The position numbers and the translations under genes were made by a program. A stretch of 64,000 nt of DNA, taken from the NCBI GenBank assembly GCA_016713105.1, contig JADJPS010000020.1, forward strand, positions 186,001-250,000, read 5' to 3'. Positions within the stretch are counted from its first letter, which is position 1. Every line of letters begins with the position of its first letter. This stretch comes from Devosia sp. GTDB lineage: Bacteria; Pseudomonadota; Alphaproteobacteria; Rhizobiales; Devosiaceae. Positions 9,353 through 17,573 of this stretch are shown here, in pieces. The notes below the pieces were generated by a model that saw only the letters and a program-made list of their open reading frames with translations, was not told where the DNA came from and did not search any database.

Positions 9353-9888
9353 GCCGTGGCGCCGGCTGCGGATGGCCGATTGTAGATGTACCACTCGCAG
9401 TGGTGGCCGTGATCGTTGTCGCCGGAATGGGTGTAGACGCCGCCCAGCTTGCGCAGCACCTTGAGCGAGGCCTCGTTGCGAACATCAGCGAGGCCGACGA
9501 AGTGATCGCGGTCGGTTTCGCGCCAGTACCAGTCGCGCAGTGCGCTCGCTGCTTCGAAAACGTAGCCGTTGCCCCAGAATTCCGGATAGAGCGAGTAGCC
9601 GATCTCGGGGGTCTCCTCCGGCCCGTAGATGCCGAAGCCGCAGCGCCCGACGAGCATGCCGTCCGACTTGCGGGTGACCCGGAGCTTGCCCATCTTCTGG
9701 CGCTCGAACAGTTCGATCCAGTGGGCGAGGGCCGAATCCATCTCGGCCGTCGTCCAGGGGCGGCCGTGCTCGGTGAGATAGCGCGCCACCACCGGATCGC
9801 CGTGCAGGCGATAGAGGTCCTCGACCTGGTCCGCCCGCCAGCCGGAGAGCACCAGGCGGTCGGTTTCGAGAAGGTCGAGTTCGCTCAT
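9349..9888 (-). CDS. GNAT family N-acetyltransferase (RimJ/RimL-like)
   Basis: This is a 179-residue acetyl-CoA-dependent acyltransferase of the RimJ/RimL type. The N-terminal LETDRLVLSGWRADQVEDLYRL and the central EIGYSLYPEFWGNGYVFEAA (acetyl-CoA pyrophosphate-binding region) are characteristic. These are followed by NEASLKVLRKLGG. The target (a ribosomal protein or small molecule) is unknown. Its ATG at 9888 overlaps the ispH stop by four bases (ATGA), and its stop overlaps the rnhA start. Confidence 0.88.
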   Translation of the reverse strand: MSELDLLETDRLVLSGWRADQVEDLYRLHGDPVVARYLTEHGRPWTTAEMDSALAHWIELFERQKMGKLRVTRKSDGMLVGRCGFGIYGPEETPEIGYSLYPEFWGNGYVFEAASALRDWYWRETDRDHFVGLADVRNEASLKVLRKLGGVYTHSGDNDHGHHCEWYIYNRPSAAGATA

Positions 9889-10847
9889 GCTGCCGGCTGG
9901 GTCCTCAGTTCGCGGGGGAGGTTGAACACGATGGTCTCGCGCTGCGCGCCGCTCGCCGAGACCCGGATGTCGAAGCGCTGCGCGAAAGCCTCGACCACTT
10001 CGTCGACCAGCGTTTCGGGCGCCGAGGCGCCGGCGGTGATGCCGAGGCGCGAGATCCCCGCAAAGCGTGACCAGTCGATCAGTTCGGCGCGCTCGACGAG
10101 CGCGGCATTGGCGCACCCGGCGCGTTGCGCGACCTCGACGAGGCGCACCGAATTGGAGGACTCGGGCGCGCCGACAACAATCATCGCGTCGACCAGCGGC
10201 GCGACGCGCTTGACCTCTTCCTGCCGGTTGGTGGTGGCGTAGCAGATGTCTTCCTTGTGCGGCAGCGCGATCGCCGGGAAACGCCGGCGCAGCACCTCGA
10301 CGATGGCCGAGGTGTCGTCGACGCTCAACGTCGTCTGGGTGACGTAGGCGAGCCGTTCGGGATCACGCGGGGTGAACGCCTCGGCGTCCTCGACGGTCTG
10401 AATCAGGGTGATCGCACCGGCCGGCAGCTGGCCCATGGTGCCAATCACCTCGACATGGCCCGCATGGCCGATCAGCACGATCTCGCGGCCTTCGGCGAAG
10501 TGCCGGTTGGCCTCGATATGGACCTTGGAGACGAGCGGGCAGGTGGCATCGAGGAAGAACATGTTGCGCATTCGCGCGTCCTCTGGCACCGCCCTGGGCA
10601 CGCCGTGGGCGGAGAACACCACCGGCGCGCCGGTCGCCGGGATCTCGTCGAGTTCCTCGACGAACACTGCGCCTTTCTGGCGCAGGCCATCGACCACGTA
10701 CTTGTTGTGGACGATCGCATGCCGGACATAGACCGGGGCGCCGTAGCGCTCGAGCGCCAGTTCGACGATCTGGATGGCGCGATCGACGCCGGCGCAGAAG
10801 CCGCGCGGGGCGCACAGGGTGATGTCAAGCTGCGGCCTTGTTTGCAT
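9885..10847 (-). CDS. ispH: 4-hydroxy-3-methylbut-2-enyl diphosphate reductase
   Basis: This is the last MEP-pathway enzyme, an iron-sulphur protein that makes IPP and DMAPP; 320 residues. Three cluster cysteines are seen: Cys18 (APRGFCAGVDRAI), Cys103 (DATCPLVSKVH) and Cys201 (ICYATTNRQ). The HGVP motif and the conserved His residues (IGHAGHVEV) are also intact. ATG at 10847 (MQTRPQLDITLC) was preferred over an upstream ATG at 10883, because the upstream twelve residues are unconserved. It heads a three-gene overlapping unit and is divergent from the PEP-utilising enzyme. Confidence 0.96.
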   Translation of the reverse strand: MQTRPQLDITLCAPRGFCAGVDRAIQIVELALERYGAPVYVRHAIVHNKYVVDGLRQKGAVFVEELDEIPATGAPVVFSAHGVPRAVPEDARMRNMFFLDATCPLVSKVHIEANRHFAEGREIVLIGHAGHVEVIGTMGQLPAGAITLIQTVEDAEAFTPRDPERLAYVTQTTLSVDDTSAIVEVLRRRFPAIALPHKEDICYATTNRQEEVKRVAPLVDAMIVVGAPESSNSVRLVEVAQRAGCANAALVERAELIDWSRFAGISRLGITAGASAPETLVDEVVEAFAQRFDIRVSASGAQRETIVFNLPRELRTQPAA

Positions 10848-10930
10848 GCGCAAGCAGATGCTTACTGCGCCGGTACAAGTCAAGTGTTGCGACAGCCGGA
10901 GGCGCCCGGCAATATGCGCGCAGCAATCGG

Positions 10931-13195
10931 ATGGTGTCCTGGGTGGCCCTGGCAGTGGAAATGTTCGCGGTCGCGCCCGCTACGGGCAAGGCGCACCTTT
11001 CCGCCGCCCAGCAGGTGCTGCTGGTCGGCAAGGGGCACTGGGTCCGCCGCGCCTATGAGGCGGGGCTGCCGGCCATTCCGACCATCGCCATCACCCGTGC
11101 CGCCTGGATGGCCCTGGAGGAGGAGCGCCGCAGCAACGGCGACCGGCTGCGCACCCACTGGGTGGCGACGCTGTTCCGGCTGGTGGGGCGCGACGGCAGA
11201 CCGCCGCAACTGGTGGTCCGCACCTCGGCGGCGGTGCACTCCTCCGGGCTGATGCCCGGGCGACCCGGCCTTGCCGCGCCTGCCAGCGAGGCCGAAGCGG
11301 TCGATCCGGCCCGCCCGCTGGGGCGCGCCATCACCGATGCCTTCGACTCCTATCCGCCCGGAGCGCTGGCGGCCGAACGGCAGATCGTCATCGTCCAGGC
11401 CATGGCCGAGGGCCGCCTGCAGCTGTTTCTCGCCCGCGACCTGCAGACCGGGGCGCTCGGCCCGGCCCCGATCGGGACGGCGCCGCTCGGCCCCTTGCCG
11501 CCGGCCGCCCGGCAGCTTGCCGAGACCATGGACGCCATCGCCGGCACGCACCTGGCGTGCCTGGTGTCGGTCGAGGGCGAGGCCGTGCGCCTGTTGTCGG
11601 CGCGCGTCGTCCAGGCCTCGGCCGGGGCCGAACTCGAGGCGGCGGTCGACCGGGTCGCGCGCGGCAGCTGGTCGCGCCAGGAGGCGGTGGTGCATATCGA
11701 CCCGGCCCGGCTGCAGCAGATGCTGCATCCGCGCCTGCGCTCGTCCGAAACCGCGGAACTGGTGGCCGCCGGCCTCGGCGTCTCGCCGGGCGCGGCGAGC
11801 GGTGCGATCGTCTTCACCGCCGAGGATGCGGCCCGCCTCAAGGCTCGCGGCCGGCACTGCATTCTCGTCGTCACCGAGACCGGTCCCACCGACATCGAGG
11901 CGATGAAGGCGGCAACCGGCATCCTCACGGCGCGCGGCGGCATGACCAGCCATGCCGCCGTGGTGGCGCGCATCACCGGCAAGCCCTGCGTCGCCGGCGT
12001 CAGGACGCTGAGCGTCAATGTCGCCGAACTGACCTGCCGGATGGGCGACAAGGAGTTCCGCGCCGGCGACCGGATCACCATCGACGGCACCGACGGCTCG
12101 GTCTATCTCGGCGCCCGGCCGCTGGCGCAGCCGCATATCGGCGGCGCCATGGGCAAGCTGCTCGACTGGTCGGACGCTTCCCGCCAGGTACAGGTGCGGG
12201 CCAACGCCGAGACGGTCGAGGCGGTCAATACCGCGCTGAGCTTCGGCGCCGAGGGGATCGGGCTGGCGCGCTCCGAGCACATGTTCTTTTCGCGCGAGCG
12301 CATGGTGGCGCTGCGCCGGCTGATCCTGTCCGAGGATGCCGACGACCGCGCCACGGCGCTCACCGGCCTGGTCGACTTCCAGACGGACGACTATTCGCAG
12401 ATCTTTACCGCGATGGCCGGCCTGCCGGTGACGATTCGGCTGATCGACCCGCCGCTGCACGAGTTCCTGCCGCGCTCGGACGAGGATATCGAGGAGACCG
12501 CGCAATCGCTCGGGCTTCCGGTGCGGGCATTGCGCCTGAGGCTCGAACGCATCGCCGAGATCAACCCGATGCTCGGCCATCGCGGCGTGCGCATCGCCAT
12601 CACCTATCCCGAGATCCTCAAGATGCAGATCGAGGCGCTGTGTGCCGGGGTGCGCGCCGCCTCGGCCCGGCAGGCCGAGCCGGTGACGCTCGAGGTGATG
12701 GTGCCGTTCGTGTCGACGGTCAGCGAAGTGGTGGAGGTGAAGCGCCAGGTCTACGCGCTGATCGAGCGGGCCGGCCTGACGCAGGCGGCGCGCGACCGCT
12801 TCCAGTTCGGCACCATGATCGAGCTGCCGCGCGCCGTGCTGCGGGCCGAGGAAATCGCCGAGCACGTCGACTTCTTCTCCTTCGGCACGAACGACCTGAC
12901 CCAGACCATCTACGGCATCTCGCGCGACGATGCCCCGGCGTTCCTGTCGGCCTACCAGCGCAAGGGGCTCTACGACTTCGACCCGTTCGTCACCCTCGAC
13001 CAGAAGGGGGTCGGCGAGATGATCTCGATGGCCGTCGAGCGCGGCAAGCGGGCCAACCCGACGCTGAAGATCGGCATCTGCGGCGAGCATGCGGGCGACC
13101 CGGCCTCGCTGCAATTCTTCGCCCGCCTCGCGGTGGACTATGTCAGTTGCTCGCCCTACCGGGTGCCGGTCGCAAGGCTGACGCTGGCGCAGTAG
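10931..13195 (+). CDS. Pyruvate phosphate dikinase-like PEP-utilising protein with degenerate ATP-grasp half
   Basis: The C-terminal two thirds match pyruvate phosphate dikinase. The phosphohistidine domain has His341 in GGMTSHAAVVAR and GKPCVAG. The PEP/pyruvate TIM barrel has EGIGLARSEHMFF, EVMVPFVSTVSEV, FSFGTNDLTQTIYGISRDD and the catalytic Cys717 in GICGEHAGDP. The N-terminal ATP-grasp region is much shorter than in true PpdK (about 755 against about 880 residues in total). It keeps only relics such as LLVGKGHWVRRAYEAGLPAIP and VVRTSAAVHSSGLMPG. ATP-dependent activity may therefore be lost. A start at 10838 is open but overlaps ispH. Confidence 0.82.
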   Translation: MVSWVALAVEMFAVAPATGKAHLSAAQQVLLVGKGHWVRRAYEAGLPAIPTIAITRAAWMALEEERRSNGDRLRTHWVATLFRLVGRDGRPPQLVVRTSAAVHSSGLMPGRPGLAAPASEAEAVDPARPLGRAITDAFDSYPPGALAAERQIVIVQAMAEGRLQLFLARDLQTGALGPAPIGTAPLGPLPPAARQLAETMDAIAGTHLACLVSVEGEAVRLLSARVVQASAGAELEAAVDRVARGSWSRQEAVVHIDPARLQQMLHPRLRSSETAELVAAGLGVSPGAASGAIVFTAEDAARLKARGRHCILVVTETGPTDIEAMKAATGILTARGGMTSHAAVVARITGKPCVAGVRTLSVNVAELTCRMGDKEFRAGDRITIDGTDGSVYLGARPLAQPHIGGAMGKLLDWSDASRQVQVRANAETVEAVNTALSFGAEGIGLARSEHMFFSRERMVALRRLILSEDADDRATALTGLVDFQTDDYSQIFTAMAGLPVTIRLIDPPLHEFLPRSDEDIEETAQSLGLPVRALRLRLERIAEINPMLGHRGVRIAITYPEILKMQIEALCAGVRAASARQAEPVTLEVMVPFVSTVSEVVEVKRQVYALIERAGLTQAARDRFQFGTMIELPRAVLRAEEIAEHVDFFSFGTNDLTQTIYGISRDDAPAFLSAYQRKGLYDFDPFVTLDQKGVGEMISMAVERGKRANPTLKIGICGEHAGDPASLQFFARLAVDYVSCSPYRVPVARLTLAQ

Positions 13196-13337
13196 GCGGC
13201 GGCCGGCCTGCGCCCCGCGTTTACCTCGCCCTAACCCTAAGGCCGCATTATCCGGTTCGTCGGCATTTGCGTCACAGTTTACCTGAAATGCCGGCGTGTT
13301 GTGTGTTGCGTTCCTGCGTGGATAGTAAAGCGTACCG

Positions 13338-14347
13338 ATGGCCCACTACCGGACCAACCCGTCGAACCGGGTCCGCGGCGAACTTGCCTGGCTCAGGACG
13401 ATGGCGGGAGCGGCCCTGACCGTGATGGCCAGCTTCGGGCTGACCAACGCCGCCGTGGCGCCGGACAATGCCATGCCGGTTGTCGTCGCGCCGGCCGATG
13501 CCGCGCCGCGTCTCTCCCAGGTGGGGAAGACGTGATCATCACCGGCTCGATCGACCACATCTTCAACGTGCAGAGCTTCGTCGGCACCAGCCGGGCGCTG
13601 AAGACCGACAGGGCGCGCCCGGTGGTCGAGGTGCTGGCGCTGACCACCGGCTTCGAGGGGATCCGCCAGCGGATCGCCGAACTGAGGCAGCCCAGGTCGG
13701 TCGTGCCCGTCGTGGCTGTCGCCACGCCAGTCGATGCTGCCGGCCTGCCGGTCGCCGTGGCCGCCATCGACCCGGCCCTGATCACGCCGGCCCTCGATGC
13801 GATCGACGCGCTGGCAGGGACCGCCGCCATGCCGCTGCCCCGCACCATGTCCGACAAGCTCGCCTATGCCCGCGCCGACCTGCCCGCCACGGTGTTCGAC
13901 GGCTCGGTGACCGACAAGAAGGGCAAGAAGGTCTCCGACAAGGAAGTCTGGTGCATGGCCACCGCCATCTATTTCGAGGCGCGCAGCGAAAGCTATCGCG
14001 GCCAGGTGGCGGTGGGGCAGGTGGTGATGAACCGCGTCGCCCATCGGCTCTATCCCGAGACCATCTGCGGCGTGGTGTTCCAGAACCAGAACAAGCGCAA
14101 TGCCTGCCAGTTCTCCTTCGCCTGCGACGGCATCCCCGAGCGCGTCACCGAAAAGAAGGCCTGGGACCAGGCCATGGCGACCGCCAAGGACGTCATCGCC
14201 GGCAAGGAATACCTCACCGAGGTCGGCTACTCGACCCACTACCACGCCACCTACGTCTACCCGCACCGGGCCCCGCGGATGAAGAAGAACACCAAGATCG
14301 GCCTGCACGTGTTCTACCAGTTCAAGCGCGGCTGGAAGTTCGGGTAG
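13338..14347 (+). pseudogene. SleB/CwlJ-type cell wall hydrolase, single frameshift
   Basis: This is a secreted peptidoglycan hydrolase of the Hydrolase_2 (SleB) family. The N-terminal piece begins at 13338 (AHYRTNPSNR) with a membrane/signal segment AGAALTVMASFGLTNAAVA and stops at 13535. The rest continues in another frame from EDVIITGSIDHIFNVQSFVG to 14347. The SleB domain has IYFEARSESYRGQVAVGQVV, YPETICGVVFQ and CQFSFACDG. The two pieces join if the GGGG run at 13523-13526 is read as five G, giving QVGEDVIIT. A single-base homopolymer deletion, possibly a sequencing error, therefore explains the break. The rejoined protein is about 336 residues. Confidence 0.82.
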
Positions 14348-14408
14348 GGGAGGCCCCGCGCCTCGTCCGGTCCGGCGGATCAGGTCATCCCCGCGCCGGG
14401 CGCCCCCG

Positions 14409-14424
14409 TTTACCCTTTGTTAAT
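14409..14424 (+). promoter_or_regulatory. CtrA-like binding site upstream of the FecR-domain gene
   Basis: TTTA (14409-14412), seven bases, then TTAA (14420-14423) gives one mismatch to the CtrA consensus TTAA-N7-TTAA. It lies 62 bp upstream of the FecR-domain gene start. Chance occurrence cannot be excluded. Confidence 0.35.
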
Positions 14425-14484
14425 ATCGTTTGCACGGCGCCGGGGAAATGTGCGTCTATTGGCGCTCGGGATGGGGGTGCAACC

Positions 14485-15459
14485 ATGTCCAGGGTTCTTC
14501 TGGGAATACTTGCGTTTGTCTTAGGCCTCGGGGCGTCCGGTCTTGCCGTCGCGGCGGACGGGGCGGCGCTGGGGGTCGATGCGGGGGCGACGGCGCAGAC
14601 CGGCCGGCAGGTGCGGATGCTCACGGTGGGCGCCGACCTGTTCATCGGCGACAAGGTGGAGACCGACGCCACCGGGCTGGTGCAGGTGAAGTTCGCCGAC
14701 AGCACCGAACTGGTGATCGGACCGAACTCGACGCTGGTGCTCGAGGACTACCTGCTGCGCGCCGACGGCTCGGCCGGCAGGCTCGCCGTCAACGCCCTGG
14801 CCGGGACCTTCCGCTTCGTCACCGGCAACGCGCCCAAGGACCGCTACAGCATCACCACGCCGACCGGCACCATCGGGGTGCGCGGTACGGCGTTCGATTT
14901 CACCGTGGACAAGGAGACGACCAGCGTCCTGCTGTTCCACGGCGAGGCGATCCTGTGCGCCCAGCGGGCCGACTGCGTGACGCTGGACGATACCTGCGAG
15001 GTGGGCCAGTACGAGCTGCGGCAATCCCAGATCATCGGGCTCTCGGGCAAGGTGGGCGCCGAGGAGCGCAAGGAGTTGCGGGCGAAGTTCCGCTATGCCA
15101 GCTCGCAGAAGCCGCTGCTGCGCGATTTCCGCGTGCGCTCGGCCGAGAACTGCCTCAAGCAGACGGTCGCCGAGGAGCAGGCGGAAAAGCAGCCGGTTCC
15201 CGTGGTCGTGCCGCCGGTCGACCCCTGCGCCGAGCCCGGTAGCTGCGAGCCGCCGCCGCCGCCGCCGCCACCGCCGCCCGATGATCCCAAGCCGCCCAAG
15301 CCGCCCAAGGACGATCATCACCACGACGATCACCACGACAACGGCCATCACTATGACGGCGACCACCACGATCCGGGCCGTGGTCACGGCCGGGACGACG
15401 ATGGCGGTGGCCGAGGTCACGGTGGCGGCGACAAGGGCGGCCGCGGCAAAGGGCATTGA
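14485..15459 (+). CDS. FecR-domain secreted protein with polyproline and His/Asp/Gly-rich tail
   Basis: This is a 324-residue exported protein. A Sec signal peptide (VLLGILAFVLGLGASGLAVAA) is followed by a FecR domain at about residues 40-135 (VGADLFIGDKVETDATG, SSTLVL-type turns, GTIGVRGTAFDF). A Cys-containing middle part comes next (LCAQRADC, DDTCEV, ENCLK). Then follow a run of ten prolines and a roughly 55-residue tail dominated by His, Asp and Gly (HHHDDHHD, HHYDGDHHD, GRGHG). The tail could bind metal or be disordered. Here FecR is a stand-alone envelope domain with no TonB receptor or ECF sigma gene beside it. Confidence 0.82.
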   Translation: MSRVLLGILAFVLGLGASGLAVAADGAALGVDAGATAQTGRQVRMLTVGADLFIGDKVETDATGLVQVKFADSTELVIGPNSTLVLEDYLLRADGSAGRLAVNALAGTFRFVTGNAPKDRYSITTPTGTIGVRGTAFDFTVDKETTSVLLFHGEAILCAQRADCVTLDDTCEVGQYELRQSQIIGLSGKVGAEERKELRAKFRYASSQKPLLRDFRVRSAENCLKQTVAEEQAEKQPVPVVVPPVDPCAEPGSCEPPPPPPPPPPDDPKPPKPPKDDHHHDDHHDNGHHYDGDHHDPGRGHGRDDDGGGRGHGGGDKGGRGKGH

Positions 15460-15481
15460 GCGCGCCCGATCGGAACGCCCT

Positions 15482-15517
15482 TCACCCCGACCCGCTCCCC
15501 TCAGGGCAGAGGGGCGA
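15482..15517. repeat. Short palindromic intergenic repeat (CCCCTC...GAGGGG type)
   Basis: This GC-rich element contains CTCCCCTC and a GAGGGG return and lies between the convergent FecR and oxidoreductase genes. It resembles the repeats at 18924-19052, 27494-27529, 45030-45078 and 46369-46404. Confidence 0.4.
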
Positions 15518-15563
15518 CTGCGGCAGGGCAAACCGGGCAGGGCGCCTTCGCCGGCCTGCTGGA

Positions 15564-16166
15564 CTAGAACTTGCCCATCTCGCGCTTCACCTTGTCGATG
15601 AAGCCCTTGAGGCCGGCCTCGGTCTGGTTGTTCATGTCGTAGAGCGCGAGGTACCTGGGCGGCATCAGGGTGCCGAAGGTGACCCAGGCCCAGCGCATGG
15701 CCAGTCGCCGCGGCGGATCGCCCATGATCCAGGTGCGGAAACGGTCGCCGCCATAGGTGGTGATGTAGGCCACTTTCCGGATGTTCTTCATGTTGGTGAC
15801 CAGCTTGCCCTTGTCGGTGCCGTTGCCACCCACGAGGATGAAGCTGACGCCGGGCAGGAAGATGCGGTCGAAGAAGCCCTTGAGGATCGCCGGGTAGCCG
15901 TAGTTCCACACCGGGTGGACGAACACCGCCGCCTCGGCGGCGCGCACCCGGTCGACATAGGGCTTCACGTCCGGCGTCAGGTTGCCGGGGATGTCGTGGT
16001 AGTTGAGCCGCTCCTCGCGGCTCATCACCGCCTGGAAGTCCTCGTCGTAGAGGTTCATGGCGTCGACCGTGTGGCCCCTCGCCGTCAGCGCCTCGCAGGC
16101 GGCATTGAACAGCGCCCGGTTGAAACTGGTCTCAACCGGATGCGCGTGGACGACGAGCACCCGCAT
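15564..16166 (-). CDS. NAD(P)H-dependent oxidoreductase, flavodoxin-like fold (KefF/MdaB type)
   Basis: This is a 200-residue flavoprotein quinone-reductase-like enzyme. The N-terminal RVLVVHAHPVETSFNRAL is the flavodoxin-2 FMN-binding loop. HPVWNYGYPAILKGFFDRI is the conserved second block, with a shortened GG-type loop (LVGGNGTDKGK). Its ATG overlaps the stop of the FAD oxidase gene by one base (TGATG), so the two are translated together. It is likely a two-electron reductase of quinones or of the oxidase's product; the substrate is unknown. Confidence 0.85.
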   Translation of the reverse strand: MRVLVVHAHPVETSFNRALFNAACEALTARGHTVDAMNLYDEDFQAVMSREERLNYHDIPGNLTPDVKPYVDRVRAAEAAVFVHPVWNYGYPAILKGFFDRIFLPGVSFILVGGNGTDKGKLVTNMKNIRKVAYITTYGGDRFRTWIMGDPPRRLAMRWAWVTFGTLMPPRYLALYDMNNQTEAGLKGFIDKVKREMGKF

Positions 16167-17569
16167 CAGGCGGCGCCCAGGGTGTGGAGCCCGGTGAACA
16201 GCCAGTTGCGCCCGGACTCGAAATCGAAATCCGGATCGTCCCAGGCCACCATCTTGCCGGGGTTGAGGATGCCCCTGGGATCGGCCTCCTTCTTGAAGGC
16301 GAGCTGCGCCCGGTCGGTCTGCTTCATGCCGCCTTCCTCGAGGGTGTAGCGGTGCGGGTTGAAGACGAGGCAGCCGTTCTGCTCGTGCAGCCGGATGATC
16401 TCCTCGAGCCGCTCCTCGGAGGTGTAGCGCACCACCGGCAGGCCCGAGAAGATAATGCGGCCATCGAAACGGTTCATCTCGATGTGCATGGGCATCTCGT
16501 CCCCGAACGTGTCGATGGCCCATCTGACATGGGCGAGATCGGGATACTGGGTCTGCAGGTAGGTGATGGTCGGATCGACCTTCAGTCCGCGCAGCGTGGT
16601 GTGGTTCCAGGCGAGTTCGAACACCGGCGGCAGCCGGGCCTTTTCCTCGGCCGGCGCGGTGTCGCCGCGATAGAGCAGGTCGCCCTCGTGGAAATCGACG
16701 AAATGCACCAGTGCCGGAACGGCGGCGGGCGCCACCATCAGCAGCACCACCGATTGCTCGCGGCTGCGGATATAGGGCCGGTGGCGGTTGAAGTAGTCGT
16801 AGGGCATCGGCGCGGCGACCGGGGAGATCTCCTTGCACAGCAGCCCGTCCTGCAGCGCCACCTGCTCGGCGAAGGCGACGGCCTCGATGGCGGTATCGAA
16901 GCCGACCAGCATGTCGACCCAGTCGTGATGCGCGGTGAGCGGCATCTCGACCTCGACGATGATGCCGTTGGTGCCGTAGGCGTGCGCCACCTTGAGGATA
17001 TCCGGCCCGGTGAGCTCGAGCACGCGCGGCTCGGCCTCGCAGGTGACCACCTTGAGCGCGAGGATATTGCCGAAGTTCCTGAGCCCACCCCAGCGGATCG
17101 AGCCGACGCCGCCCGAGCCGCCGGCAACGAACCCGCCCAGCGAGGCCATGCGATAGGTCGAGGGGTGGAAGCGCAATTCGCCGTTGACGGCATGGATTGC
17201 CGCCTCGTCGATCTTTTCCATCACCGCGCCGGCCTCGGCGCGGACCCGGTCGTGGCTGATCGACAGGATGCGGTCGAGATTCATCAGGTTGAGCATGGCG
17301 CCGCCCGAGAGCGGCATCGCCTGGCCGTAATTGCCGGTGCCGGCGCCGCGCGGCGTGATCGGCACCTCGTGCCGGAACGCCTCGCGCAGCACGAGGATCA
17401 CCTCGTCCTGGGTGCGCGGCGAGACCACGATCTGGGCGGTGACGCCCTCGAGCTGCTGCTTCAGCCGCGGCGAGTACCAGTAATGGTCCCGGCTCTTCTG
17501 CTGCACGATGCGGGGATTGTCTTCGACCGGGATGTCGCCGAGCGCGGCGCGGAAGCCGGTAATGTCCAT
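16166..17569 (-). CDS. FAD-binding oxidoreductase (GlcD/D-lactate dehydrogenase-like)
   Basis: This is a 467-residue flavoenzyme of the PCMH/vanillyl-alcohol oxidase superfamily. The FAD-binding half shows VPITPRGAGTGNYGQAMPLSGG and TYRMASLGGFVAGGSGGVGS. The C-terminal half ends with ADPRGILNPGKM, the GlcD/D-LDH signature. It lies four bases after the deaminase stop and overlaps the oxidoreductase start. Together with the amidohydrolase and ABC importer it suggests oxidation of an imported small molecule. No iron-sulphur partner (GlcF) is present. Confidence 0.88.
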   Translation of the reverse strand: MDITGFRAALGDIPVEDNPRIVQQKSRDHYWYSPRLKQQLEGVTAQIVVSPRTQDEVILVLREAFRHEVPITPRGAGTGNYGQAMPLSGGAMLNLMNLDRILSISHDRVRAEAGAVMEKIDEAAIHAVNGELRFHPSTYRMASLGGFVAGGSGGVGSIRWGGLRNFGNILALKVVTCEAEPRVLELTGPDILKVAHAYGTNGIIVEVEMPLTAHHDWVDMLVGFDTAIEAVAFAEQVALQDGLLCKEISPVAAPMPYDYFNRHRPYIRSREQSVVLLMVAPAAVPALVHFVDFHEGDLLYRGDTAPAEEKARLPPVFELAWNHTTLRGLKVDPTITYLQTQYPDLAHVRWAIDTFGDEMPMHIEMNRFDGRIIFSGLPVVRYTSEERLEEIIRLHEQNGCLVFNPHRYTLEEGGMKQTDRAQLAFKKEADPRGILNPGKMVAWDDPDFDFESGRNWLFTGLHTLGAA

Positions 17570-17573
17570 GGGT

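Noticed and set aside
10880..13114. A 744-codon open frame antisense to the PPDK-like gene
   Set aside because: It is a GC-rich shadow of a clear enzyme gene, with His/Arg/Gly-rich translation and no family features.
13220..13236. CtrA site before the cell wall hydrolase (TTTA-N7-CTAA)
   Set aside because: Two mismatches to the consensus make it too weak to list.
15232..15300. CCG-repeat run as an unstable microsatellite
   Set aside because: It encodes the polyproline stretch of the FecR-domain protein in frame, so protein coding explains it.
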